Positions 1 through 7,477 of a stretch of DNA of 64,000 nucleotides are shown piece after piece. Location: positions 1 to 64,000 of the forward strand of contig NZ_WMIG01000018.1 of assembly GCF_009711205.1 (NCBI RefSeq), written 5' to 3'. Position numbers and translations under genes: made by a program. This DNA is from Paracoccus litorisediminis (GTDB lineage Bacteria > Pseudomonadota > Alphaproteobacteria > Rhodobacterales > Rhodobacteraceae). Below the pieces are notes generated by a model. The model worked only from the letters and a program-made list of their open reading frames with translations, did no database searches and had not been told where the DNA came from. Each line of letters starts with the position of its first letter. Position 1 is the stretch's first letter.

Positions 1-153
1 GTCTATCTCGCCGGATACGAAACCTTCGCCGATGTCGCCGGCCGATTGCCGGTGTTCATCGAGCAGGTCTACAATACCCGAAGACTGCATTCAGCCCTCA
101 GCTACCCTCCGCCCGAGGAATTCGAAAAGCTAATCGCCCAGAAGGCGGCTTAG
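1..153 (+). CDS. IS3-family transposase (OrfB), C-terminal end only
   Basis: Frame 1 is open from the window edge to a TAG at 151-153 and encodes about 50 residues. The segment VYNTRRLHSALSYPPPEEFE is the typical end of the rve integrase domain of IS3-family OrfB proteins (YNxxRxHSALxYxxPxEF). The 5' part lies outside the window. The element abuts the replication module, so it is either inserted next to it or marks the plasmid backbone boundary. Family is clear; the exact IS is not determined. Confidence 0.85.
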   Translation, partial: VYLAGYETFADVAGRLPVFIEQVYNTRRLHSALSYPPPEEFEKLIAQKAA

Positions 154-672
154 TTCGATGAAGTCCCGTGGTCCAGCCCGAGGGGGTAACTCCAAAACCG
201 GATCACGTCTCGGTGGAAATCAACATGTTGCCTCGATGCGGAAACTATAGATTTTGTAGCGTCATTGACAATTACACCGCATGCGTATGATTATCTGCGG
301 ATTACACAGATCTTAACTTCTCACACAATATAGTCCCGATAAGTCCCGCTTATCGACGATATGTGATATCCACCCGTATCACGACACCGTGCGGACTTGG
401 GACATCAGATTTTGGGAACAGATAATGCACCAAGCATGACTCTCTGCTTCATTCAGCGGGAACCACCGATAGCCGTATACTCTCTTATGTAGACGATGGG
501 GCGCCGTGACCGTCGCACACTTCTGCATGACGACCACAACTCAGTGGCAGCGCGGAGCGCGGCGGACCGTACACCCCGCATGATAGCGGCCCGCCTTCTA
601 ATGGAGCGTAGCATCGCCTCTCATGAAAACACCTGAACCCGTAGCCGCGTGAGCTTCGATCAACGGCCGAAG
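154..672. other. Gene-free region between IS end and parB
   Basis: No credible coding frame. The stretch 240-440 is clearly more AT-rich than its surroundings. It contains an inverted repeat CGATAAG-TCCCG-CTTATCG (337-355) and a second, GTGATA-N8-TATCAC (366-385 approx.). The first 60 bases probably include the terminal inverted repeat of the IS that ends at 153. Function unknown; it flanks the partition locus. Confidence 0.5.
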
Positions 673-690
673 CCTTCCCCGTGGGGAAGG
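673..690. promoter_or_regulatory. parS-like palindrome, copy 1 (downstream of parB)
   Basis: Reads CCTTCCCC-GT-GGGGAAGG: 8-bp inverted arms around a 2-bp centre, directly next to the parB stop codon at 691. The 7-bp core arms CTTCCCC/GGGGAAG recur three more times within parB and parA and nowhere else that I noticed, which is the pattern expected of a plasmid centromere bound by the cognate ParB. Binding is inferred. Confidence 0.6.
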
Positions 691-1788
691 TCAGTCAATC
701 TGATCCAGCAGCTTTGACACTGCGACCTCCAGACGCCGCCGATCCACCGCCGAAAAATCACGTGCCAACCGGATTTCCAATCGTCCGTTTGCCGCCGTGC
801 ATTTAGCGCTGCCCTGCGGGCGAGCGATCTGAAATGTCGTCTTTGCCTTGCCAGCGGGCAAGGCTGTCGGGGTCTGTCGCGGCGCTTTATCCGCGTCACC
901 CAACTCTCCACCCTGCCCCGCATAGCGGCGCAAAATGTCTAGCTCATCCTTGACCGAACGTGTGTCCCAATCCTTGAGATCGGCCTTGATCGCTGCGACC
1001 AGCCCCGGCACCTCCTCCAGCTTTGGCACCAACGCCAGGCCAAGCGCGCGCGGAATTTCCTGCACATACATCAGCACATCGCCCAACCGTTCGACCAGCG
1101 GAATGAAGCTGCGAATGTAGCTGCGCTTCTGATACCCTGCGGATTTGAACAGGATCGCCACCGCCTTTTCGGGGTCGTTTTCCGCCGTCAACGGGTCCAT
1201 CGCGTAATGCAGCGCCAGCTGGGCCATCTCGGCAAAGGAGATGTCCTTGCGAACCATGTTCTCGTCGACCATACGTCGGTAAAGCTGCTCCAACTGATCG
1301 CCGCGCGCCGCAATTCCGGCGGGGATGCGACCCCATTTTTCGGCATCCCCGGTCTCTTCCAGCAATTGCCGATAGGCCGAGAGACGCCGCCAGCCCTGAA
1401 TCAGCTCGTAGCGACCGTTCACGGCGGGTTCGACCTGGATCGGGTTCGACAGTCCAATCTCGCGAATGGATTCGATCAGCTCGGCCAATTCGAAATCCGC
1501 GCCCTGCACACGGTCGCGGATCAGCTTGCGCGTATCGATCACGTCCAGCGAGATCATGTCGACGATCAGCCCGGCGCGCTTGAGGCGGACATGCTCCTGC
1601 GCCAGCGCATCGTTTTCCTGACGGATCTGCGCTTCGATCCGGGCGCGGTCGCGGGTGGATTCAGCCGTCTCAACGATGGCCGACGCCATGGGACCGCGAC
1701 GAGCACCCTCCTCATCCTTCCCCACGGGGAAGATTTCGGCGTCACCGTCGGGCATCTCGATATCGAACATGCGGCGCTTGCGGCTCAT
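691..1788 (-). CDS. parB: ParB-family plasmid partition protein
   Basis: Centromere-binding partition protein, 365 residues. The ParB/Srx-like N-terminal domain is visible at about residues 115-136 (NPIQVEP, then YELIQGWRRL, the counterpart of the GERRxxA box) and a diverged ENxxRxDLxxxE helix at about 174-182 (VDENMVRKDISFAEMA). The start is set at 1788: it overlaps the parA stop as ATGA and has a strong GGAGGT Shine-Dalgarno; a longer in-frame start at 1812 would begin inside parA. Translational coupling to parA is likely. One candidate parS lies inside the gene and another immediately after it. It is expected to load at those sites and stimulate ParA ATPase for plasmid segregation. Confidence 0.88.
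   Translation of the reverse strand: MSRKRRMFDIEMPDGDAEIFPVGKDEEGARRGPMASAIVETAESTRDRARIEAQIRQENDALAQEHVRLKRAGLIVDMISLDVIDTRKLIRDRVQGADFELAELIESIREIGLSNPIQVEPAVNGRYELIQGWRRLSAYRQLLEETGDAEKWGRIPAGIAARGDQLEQLYRRMVDENMVRKDISFAEMAQLALHYAMDPLTAENDPEKAVAILFKSAGYQKRSYIRSFIPLVERLGDVLMYVQEIPRALGLALVPKLEEVPGLVAAIKADLKDWDTRSVKDELDILRRYAGQGGELGDADKAPRQTPTALPAGKAKTTFQIARPQGSAKCTAANGRLEIRLARDFSAVDRRRLEVAVSKLLDQID
1717..1732. promoter_or_regulatory. parS-like palindrome, copy 2 (inside parB)
   Basis: CTTCCCC-AC-GGGGAAG, on the coding strand CTTCCCC-GT-GGGGAAG, near the 5' end of parB. It is translated as part of the peptide IFPVGKDEE. Same arms as the copies at 673, 2094 and 2885. Confidence 0.6.
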
Positions 1789-3089
1789 GCGTCGACCTCC
1801 ACCTTCTCCCATGCAGCGATGACATGGGATTTGAACTCCTCATAGGCCTGATCAAAAGTCGCGCGCGCCCGGCGCCAGGTACCACGCGTCATCTCACGAT
1901 AGTCGATCTCATAGATCGAGCTCAGGAAGCGACCCGACTGCTCAACCGCGCGCGTCAACTCGATGGGATTCTCGGCCATGCGTTCGCCAAAGACCTGCCG
2001 GAACGCGGTAAACATTGCGGTATGCAATTCGTTCGACGGCTCGAAGCGGGTCATCAGGAAGCGGACATCTGCGAAGGCCTTGGGCAGCCGAACCTTCCCC
2101 GTGGGGAAGTTTTCAAAGCCATGCGACAGATCCTCCAACGCTTCAGCCAACTGACCGATGAAGCTGGTGGTCGAGTCATACTCCCAATAGCCGGGACCGG
2201 AGGGGATATAGAGCATGTCGGCAGCGAAGACCGCGTTCATTGACTGATAGCCAATGGCCGGCGGGCAATCGAACAGGATCAGATCATAAGCATCGTCAGG
2301 CAGGCTGTCGAGGAAACGAGACACCGCGCCAAAGAAGGTCCATTCGGGATTCAGATGCCGGTACTGGGCACTGGCGAACTCGACGAAGGCAGCATTGGCG
2401 CAGCTGGGTACGATATCAATCGTCGACCAGGCCGTCGGCTTGATGAAGTCCGCGGGACGCAAGGTGCCAAGACCCATGTCGCTGATCGAGGCGGGCAACT
2501 TACGCTGGGGCAGGGCGGTTCCCGACTCGGCCCCGGCTGCGGCGGCATTCATGCGCTCGGTCTCGCGCTCAAGATCGCGGGCCATGATGCCCCAGACGGT
2601 GTGATCCTCGCCAACATCGGACAGTCCCATGGAGTGGCTGAGTGTCGCCTGCGGGTCGAAGTCGACGACCAGGACGCGGTAGCCGTCCAGAGCCGCGGCA
2701 TGGGCGAAATGCAGGGCTACCGTCGACTTGCCCGCACCACCCTTGAAATTGGCGATGGCCGCGCGCAGCGCGCGCTTGCCCTCGGGACGGGGCGGCATCA
2801 ACGTCTTCTTGTTGATGCGGACGCGGCGGCGCAGCTCATTGATCTCATCGAGTGAGAACCAACGCTGGCGACCATCCTCCTCGACTTCCCCGAGGGGAAG
2901 GTTCGGGTCGGCGGCCAGCTTGCCACGGAAGGTCGACTGGTTGATGCGGAAGATCAGCTCAGCCACCTCCCAACTGGAAAAGCGGCGCAGAGTCTTTTCA
3001 TTGTCCGGGCTGAAGGTCTGACGCCGAATCCACCCCTGCATCTTCAGAGATTGCGACTGCAGGCGGGCAAGGTCTTCGTGTGTATACAT
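1785..3089 (-). CDS. parA: ParA-family partition ATPase (type Ia)
   Basis: Plasmid segregation ATPase, 434 residues, the long form with an N-terminal DNA-binding region. A winged-helix-like segment spans about residues 38-95 (SSWEVAELI...FSLDEINELRRR). The deviant Walker A motif FKGGAGKST is at 115-123, followed by the A' motif VVDFDPQATLS at 141-151; a Walker B stretch LILFDCPPAIGY lies near residue 270. The N-terminal DNA-binding part suggests autorepression of the parAB promoter in the region left of 3089+. It is the first gene of a two-gene operon with parB (4-bp overlap). Two candidate parS palindromes are embedded in the coding sequence. Confidence 0.9.
   Translation of the reverse strand: MYTHEDLARLQSQSLKMQGWIRRQTFSPDNEKTLRRFSSWEVAELIFRINQSTFRGKLAADPNLPLGEVEEDGRQRWFSLDEINELRRRVRINKKTLMPPRPEGKRALRAAIANFKGGAGKSTVALHFAHAAALDGYRVLVVDFDPQATLSHSMGLSDVGEDHTVWGIMARDLERETERMNAAAAGAESGTALPQRKLPASISDMGLGTLRPADFIKPTAWSTIDIVPSCANAAFVEFASAQYRHLNPEWTFFGAVSRFLDSLPDDAYDLILFDCPPAIGYQSMNAVFAADMLYIPSGPGYWEYDSTTSFIGQLAEALEDLSHGFENFPTGKVRLPKAFADVRFLMTRFEPSNELHTAMFTAFRQVFGERMAENPIELTRAVEQSGRFLSSIYEIDYREMTRGTWRRARATFDQAYEEFKSHVIAAWEKVEVDA
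2094..2109. promoter_or_regulatory. parS-like palindrome, copy 3 (inside parA)
   Basis: CTTCCCC-GT-GGGGAAG within the 3' third of parA, translated as FPTGKV. It sits in the same codon phase as copy 2 in parB, so two unrelated proteins share an FPxGK peptide that is explained by the DNA palindrome and not by homology. Confidence 0.6.
2885..2900. promoter_or_regulatory. parS-like palindrome, copy 4 (inside parA)
   Basis: CTTCCCC-GA-GGGGAAG inside the 5' part of parA, translated in a different phase as LPLGEV. Only the central dinucleotide differs from the other copies; both arms are intact. Confidence 0.55.
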
Positions 3090-3521
3090 GTTGTGCCTGT
3101 ACTCAAGGACGCTAATTTCTATCCGTTTCGCTTTTACGCCGGATTTGCGCTTTAGGCAAAAGAGAAGTTCAATCGAAACGGGATTTCATCAATGCCTGCT
3201 TTCCTTGGGCGAATCGCCGCGCCGGACGTTGCGTCTCGCGGCACAGCCGCCAGAGGGAATGAGGGACAGGTATCTGAGCAACATTGGCGAATGAGGGACA
3301 TCTGTGGCGCATTTAGGGACACCCAGGATGCCCCCCTATACCAATGATACCGTTCTTAAACTTAGTTTTGGGTTCGATCCGACTATCTCGGTCCAAGGCG
3401 CTTGACAGAATCAATCGGCCGGACGCAAATTCAGTGAAGAAATCGAAAAGCGTTGTGTTTGCCCTAAACGGCACGATCGACACAGACGCTTATCAGGACA
3501 GAACCGCCCTAAAGGCGGCCA
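3090..3521. other. Candidate replication origin / parAB-rep divergent promoter region
   Basis: 432 bp without a credible gene between divergent parA and the replication initiator. It holds three iteron-like direct repeats (3257-3321, listed separately), a short inverted repeat TTTGC-N7-GCAAA (3144-3160) close to the parA start that could be a ParA operator, and a good -35 hexamer TTGACA at 3402-3407 with a weak AT-rich -10 about 17-18 bp downstream, oriented towards the initiator. Position and repeats are what one expects of oriV; function is inferred. Confidence 0.5.
3257..3321 (+). repeat. Iteron-like direct repeats
   Basis: GAATGAGGGACA occurs exactly at 3257-3268 and 3289-3300 (32-bp period), and a related GCATTTAGGGACA lies at 3309-3321. 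The last two are preceded by TGGCG/GTGGCG. Direct repeats in the non-coding region beside a plasmid initiator are typical initiator-binding iterons. An alternative is that they belong to an old insertion-sequence end. Confidence 0.45.
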
Positions 3522-4235
3522 TTGAAAGCGACCGGATATCCTCCGGCGGGCAGGGCAGTGATGCAAACGATCAGGGCCGTCGGTCGAGAGGCGGCGTCGA
3601 AGAAATATGACCTTCTCTCGGCGATGATGGCGCATGCGCTGGCCGGAGACCAGCACCGGCAACGGCTGGTGTTGCGCCTGATGGCTTTGATCACGGCCCG
3701 CTACAATTGGCAGCATGATGAGCTGACCATCGGCCAGCGCGAGATCGCCCGGCTGTGGTGTGTCGACGCGCGGACGGTCAAGCGCGACATGGCCAAGCTG
3801 CGCGATCTGGGCTGGGTCGAGGTCAAACGCCAGGGTGCGCGGGGCCGTGTATCGGTCCTGGGGTTGAACCTTGAGCGGATCATGCTGGATACCCGACGGG
3901 AATGGGCCAATATCGGCGAAGATTTCGTGAGCAGGGTGGGGGGCCCGGCAGCCGAGCCAGTCTCGCAGGTTATTCCGTTTCCACGCTCTGTCGCGCCCAC
4001 GACGAAGGGAGTTTGGGGCGAGGCATGCCGGCGTCTGGCGGATGAGGATCAGGGACTTTGCGACAGTTGGTTTCGGGCGCTGGCGGATGGCGGGATAGAG
4101 CAGGGCTGCCTGACGCTGATTGCGCCCAGCCGCTTTCACGCGAACTATGTCCGCAGCCATTTGATGGGCCGCCTGCTCATCGCGGTACGGCGCAGCGATG
4201 CGGAGGTCGAGCATGTGCGGATCGAGATAGCGTGA
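3522..4235 (+). CDS. DnaA-like plasmid replication initiator
   Basis: Replication initiator of the DnaA-like plasmid class known from Rhodobacterales; up to 237 residues. It has a helix-turn-helix at about residues 68-101 (TIGQREIARLWCVDARTVKRD...) and, at the C-terminus (about 163-225), a segment that matches DnaA domain I: VWGEACRRL...SWFRAL...LTLIAPSRFHANYV. There is no AAA+ ATPase domain, so it is not a chromosomal DnaA. The longest frame starts with TTG at 3522; an ATG at 3561 (MQTIRAVGREAASKKYDLL) is an equally plausible start because homology-like sequence begins there. It is divergent from parAB and preceded by the iteron-like repeats, which defines the replicon type. Confidence 0.8.
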   Translation: MKATGYPPAGRAVMQTIRAVGREAASKKYDLLSAMMAHALAGDQHRQRLVLRLMALITARYNWQHDELTIGQREIARLWCVDARTVKRDMAKLRDLGWVEVKRQGARGRVSVLGLNLERIMLDTRREWANIGEDFVSRVGGPAAEPVSQVIPFPRSVAPTTKGVWGEACRRLADEDQGLCDSWFRALADGGIEQGCLTLIAPSRFHANYVRSHLMGRLLIAVRRSDAEVEHVRIEIA

Positions 4236-4432
4236 TACCCGGGGGGATCTAGCTACATGGTCCCAGACGGCCATTTAGTACTCCTCTCGGCAGGGGAGGA
4301 GCAATAAGTCCGTGCATGCCGCGCACCGAATATTTTGAACTGAAGCTTCTGCGCGGTGGCACCAGAGCTGCTGTGACCCCCTATAACTCGTCCATCTGCT
4401 GCTAGAGTCCGGCCCATTGAAAAGGACCGGAT

Positions 4433-4742
4433 ATGAAGCGAACCAAATTCAGCGATGAGCAGATCATCGGTATCCTGCGCGAACAGGAGGCCGGTACCAA
4501 GACCGGTGATCTGTGCCGCAGTCCAAGCGTATAGCAAACAGTCCGGGGGACTGTTTTTAGCGCCGGACGGCATGGCGGAATCGACGTTTTACGTGTGGAA
4601 GGCCAAATATGGCGGCATGGAGGTCTCGGACGTCAAACGTCTGAAAGAACTCGAGGACGAGCACGCCCGGCTGAAGCGGCTATTGGCGGAATCCCTGCTC
4701 GACCAGGCTGCGTTGCAGGATCTGCTGTCGCGAAAGTGGTGA
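4433..4742 (+). pseudogene. IS3-family transposase OrfA, disrupted
   Basis: Starts MKRTKFSDEQIIGILREQEA at 4433, the classic OrfA helix-turn-helix, reaching TGDLCR. The frame is then broken by a roughly 43-bp palindromic insertion (4521-4568) that adds a TAG stop and a +1 shift. The original sequence resumes in another frame at MAESTFYVWKAKYGGMEVSD and ends with the normal LLSRKW at 4742. Removing the insertion would restore a continuous OrfA of about 88 residues. Confidence 0.85.
4521..4568. repeat. Small palindromic insertion 1 in orfA
   Basis: Hairpin AAACAGTCC-GGG-GGACTGTTT (4536-4556) framed by AGCG motifs and outer GTCC/GGAC arms. It interrupts an otherwise normal OrfA codon series by a net 43 bp. 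The core is nearly the same as insertion 2 (4801-4849), but two stem positions differ in a compensating way (A-T here, G-C there). Confidence 0.7.
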
Positions 4743-4800
4743 CGCCCGCCGCCAGGCGCGAGGCCGTCGCAATCCTTGTGGAGGGCCACGAGATGAGCGA

Positions 4801-4849
4801 CGTTGGAGCGTCAAGCAAACGGTCCGGGGACCGTTTGTAGCGAGCAACG
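4801..4849. repeat. Small palindromic insertion 2 in orfB
   Basis: Hairpin CAAACGGTCC-GG-GGACCGTTTG (4816-4837) flanked by AGCGT on the left and TAGCG on the right, with outer arms CGTTG/CAACG. It contains a TAG stop and interrupts the normal OrfB segment between HEMS and ACAVIGTDRTTVHYRSRR. Same element type as 4521-4568. Confidence 0.7.
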
Positions 4850-5324
4850 GCGTGTGCCGTGATCGGCACAGACAGGACCACGGTCCACTACCGCAGCCGG
4901 CGTCCCGACGATCACGATCTGCGCGAGCGTCTGCGAGCGCTGGCATCCGAACGCCAGCCGGTTCGGCTAGCGGTGGCTGCACCATCTGCTCAGGCGGGAG
5001 GGCCATCTCGTGAACCGCAAGAAAACGCAACGGCTCTATCGCGAAGAGGACCTTTCAGTGCGCAAACGGCGGGGCCGGAAGAAGGCGACCGGGATGCGGG
5101 CACCACCGCTGACGGTGGCCTTGCCAAACGCGCGCTGGTCGGTCGATTTCGTCCACGACCAGTTCGCCCAAGGTCGTCGGTTCCGGATATTCAACGTGAT
5201 CGACGACGTGACGAAGGACTGTCTCGCCGCCGTGGTCAACACTTCGATCTCGGGCCGCCGCGTCGCGCGGGAACTGACGGTGCTGTTCACCCGGCGCGGC
5301 AAACCGGGCCTGATTGTCAGCGAG

Positions 5325-5361
5325 TTGCCATTGGAGCGCCATTGGTCCGAGCGACAATGGC
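5325..5361. repeat. Small palindromic insertion 3 in orfB
   Basis: Inverted arms GCCATTG (5327-5333) and CAATGGC (5355-5361) around a core beginning GGAGCG and ending GAGCGA. It splits the conserved SDNG motif of the integrase. The core shares TTGGAGCG and GGTCC with insertion 2 but lacks the long stem, so it may be a shortened relative. Confidence 0.5.
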
Positions 5362-5611
5362 GACGGCACCGAATTCACCTCGAATGCGATGCTTGCTTGG
5401 TGCGAGGGGACCGGCGTGCTCTGGCACTTTATCGCGCCCGGAAAGCCAATGCGAGACACGGCATCTGCGAGACGTTCAATTCGAAGATGCGGGACGAACT
5501 GTTGCACGAGACGCTGTTCTTCGGCCTCGATCATGCCCGAAGCGTCGTCGCCGAATGGATGGACGATTACAACACGAACCGGCCCCACTCCGCCTTCGGC
5601 TACCAAACCCC

Positions 5612-5630
5612 GTCGACGCAGTGCGTCGAC
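5612..5630. repeat. 19-bp palindromic duplication 4 in orfB
   Basis: Perfect GTCGACGCA-G-TGCGTCGAC palindrome located where OrfB proteins normally run TPST-x-AAQLTAM. About 14 bp look duplicated in inverted orientation, shifting the frame. Confidence 0.5.
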
Positions 5631-5771
5631 CCTTTGCCGCCCAACTCACCGCAATGGGCGGTCGGCTCCACGAAATGGAAACGTTCCGCCGATCGCCCAT
5701 TGCTCCCTCTGCGCTAGCGGACAATTGTCACCTGTCGGCTCTGGTTTCGGCTGGATGAGCGTCGGGGGGCA

Positions 5772-6270
5772 CAGCATTTGGGCCACCGCGATTCCTGCGG
5801 CCGCCGATTGCGTCAACTCGCAGGCGCAGATTGCCGGCGTGATAACAGACGACGCGCGGTCGGGGCGAGCTGGCAGCGGCGGATAGGAGCGGCGGGTTGT
5901 AGGGGTTAGACGGATCGCACTTGAGCAGGGGCCGAAACCAGCAAACCCTTTTTCCCACTGGGGACTGGGCTGCGATCATCAGTGACCGAATACAATGATG
6001 CATCACAGCGGAAAGCGGTTGTCATGCCGGCGCGGTCAGCGAATTCGTTCAGGTGCACTATTCCGCTCTCATCTCAGATGTACTGCATCCCGCAAGAGAG
6101 GACATCAGACAGGTCACCACGCTGCCGCCGCCGCGTTAGAAGTTCAGGATCTGTGCGCCAGGGCCAATTTGTCTAGACGATCAGCTTGGGACATGAAGCC
6201 AGCGCGCGATGCACCGCCTTTAGTTTGGATTCAAATCAAGGCAGCCCGGCGCTACCGCTCGGGTTGGGCT
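5772..6270. other. Gene-free region
   Basis: About 500 bp between the IS end and the operator at 6271. Short open frames exist on both strands but have no recognisable domain, no good ribosome site and irregular composition. I see nothing functional in it; it may be a remnant of earlier insertions. Confidence 0.4.
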
Positions 6271-6344
6271 TTGATGTGTGCATCAAAATATTTTTGGCTG
6301 CACACTTGCGATCGTGTGCAGCATAGATATATTTGATGCACACA
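6271..6344. promoter_or_regulatory. Nested inverted repeats upstream of the 6358 gene (operator/promoter)
   Basis: A perfect 13-bp inverted pair TGTGTGCATCAAA (6275-6287) / TTTGATGCACACA (6332-6344) encloses a second pair CTGCACAC (6298-6305) / GTGTGCAG (6314-6321); the left arm is itself palindromic (TTGATG-TGTG-CATCAA, 6271-6286). GTGTGCA or its complement occurs four times. A candidate -35 TTGCGA (6306-6311) and AT-rich -10 (about 6328-6333) lie inside, 25-30 bp before the start codon at 6358, so a repressor bound here would cover the promoter. Confidence 0.6.
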
Positions 6345-6357
6345 CCGAGGTGCTTCG

Positions 6358-7377
6358 ATGACCATCACTTCCCATTCCCGTGCCGCGCAGGTGGCCTATC
6401 AGGACCTGCTGCGTCTTCATCTGGATGAGACCGCCTCGGAGCTGATCGGCAGCATCGAGGAACGTGCGCGGAATGGGCGCACTTACCTGTACGATAAATT
6501 CCGCATCGGCACCGAGATGAAAAGCCGCTATCTGGGCGAGGACACCCCCGAGTTGCGGGCCCGCCTGACCCGCGCCACCGAGTTGAAGGCCGCGGCCGAG
6601 CCGCGCCGAAAAACGATGGCGCGACTTGCCCGCGTCCTGCGCGCCGAGGGGTTCATTGCCACTGACCGGAATACTGGCTCGCTGCTTCTGGCCTTTGCCC
6701 GCGCGGGCGTCTTTCGCCTTGGTGGCACGCTTGTCGGCACGGCGGCCTATGCTCTCTATCAGGGCGAGTTGGGCGTCCGCTTCGACTCGGAAGAACTGGC
6801 GCAGACGGGCGATATCGATTTCGCCAGTTTCGAGCGGCTCTCGGTTGCCTTGGGGGACACGGTTGAGGAAAATCCGGGCGATATTCTGCAGGCACTGAAG
6901 TTCGATCCGGTGCCGGGCGTACAGGATCGGCAGGTCTGGAAATGGCGGCAGAACCGCGGCGAGGCAATGGTCGAGTTTCTCACGCCCGCCTTTGGCGACG
7001 AGCGGGTCAAGCCTTTGCCGGCGTTGGGGGTCAGTGCGCAGGCCCTCAACTACTTGAATTTCTTGATTGCCGAGCCGATCCCGGCAGTGGCGCTTTATCG
7101 GTCGGGCGTGCTGCTGCAGATCCCGCGGCCCGAACGTTTCGCGATCCACAAGCTGATCGTCGCCGATCGTCGCCACGGCGGTCCCGATCAAGCCAAGTCG
7201 CGCAAGGACCGCGGCCAGGCGGCATTTCTGATCGAAGTGCTTGCCGAGGACCGGCCCGACGACCTTCACGAAGCCTATGAGGATGCTCTGTCACGGGGTC
7301 CACGCTGGCGCGAAAGGCTAGACGCGAGTCTGGCCAGACTGCCCGCGACTGCCGCGACCTTGCGGGCTTTGGGATGA
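6358..7377 (+). CDS. Nucleotidyltransferase-fold protein (GSU2403 / NTP_transf_8 family)
   Basis: 339 residues. The family pattern is a nucleotidyltransferase core with FRLGGTLVGTAAYALYQGELGV (about residues 119-140) followed by TGDIDFASF (150-158), whose Asp pair matches the metal-binding DxD of polymerase-beta-like nucleotidyltransferases; a later HKLIVADRRHGG...KSRKDRGQA segment is also characteristic. The substrate of this family is unknown. The start at 6358 has a GAGG ribosome site. The gene stands alone behind an elaborate operator (6271-6344). Such proteins often occur on mobile replicons and some nucleotidyltransferases act as antitoxins or toxins, but no partner gene is adjacent here. 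Confidence 0.7.
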   Translation: MTITSHSRAAQVAYQDLLRLHLDETASELIGSIEERARNGRTYLYDKFRIGTEMKSRYLGEDTPELRARLTRATELKAAAEPRRKTMARLARVLRAEGFIATDRNTGSLLLAFARAGVFRLGGTLVGTAAYALYQGELGVRFDSEELAQTGDIDFASFERLSVALGDTVEENPGDILQALKFDPVPGVQDRQVWKWRQNRGEAMVEFLTPAFGDERVKPLPALGVSAQALNYLNFLIAEPIPAVALYRSGVLLQIPRPERFAIHKLIVADRRHGGPDQAKSRKDRGQAAFLIEVLAEDRPDDLHEAYEDALSRGPRWRERLDASLARLPATAATLRALG

Positions 7378-7477
7378 TGTGACGCGGGGCAGGGGATATT
7401 GAAACTTATGGCGAATGGGCGTGTCATCCCGGATCGCGGACAGGTTAACGCGGCCACAGTGACGCGTTAACAGAACC

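Larger units (their letters stand above)
4736..5758 (+). pseudogene. IS3-family transposase OrfB (rve integrase), multiply frameshifted
   Basis: Sequence typical of OrfB is readable only by changing frames: an HTH-like AARREAVAILVEGHEMS start, then a palindromic insertion (4801-4849), a shift near 4950, then the integrase core NARWSVDFVHDQ and FNVIDDVTKDCLA, an insertion inside the SDNGTEF motif (5325-5361), shift and return near 5450, WMDDYNTNRPHSAFGY at about 5560, and another palindromic duplication (5612-5630) before the tail. The DDE catalytic residues are split across frames, so it is inactive. Confidence 0.85.
4374..5771 (+). mobile_element. Degenerate IS3-family (IS407-like) insertion sequence
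   Basis: Imperfect terminal inverted repeats are seen: left end from 4374 (TGACCCCCTATAACTCGTCC) and right end, read on the other strand from 5771 (TGCCCCCCGACGCTCATCC). Between them are OrfA- and OrfB-type transposase reading frames of an IS3/IS407-group element, both interrupted. At about 1.4 kb it is longer than the usual 1.2 kb, because small palindromic insertions interrupt the frames. No target-site duplication is obvious. The copy cannot encode an intact transposase. Confidence 0.75.

Noticed and set aside
4433..4742. Programmed frameshifting as explanation for the broken orfA
   Set aside because: IS3 elements do use a -1 shift near the orfA end, but here the break is mid-gene and caused by a clear palindromic insertion with a stop codon.
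5982..6336. Short plus-strand open frames between the IS and the operator
   Set aside because: Irregular composition, no domain, and the longest one runs through the nested operator repeats.
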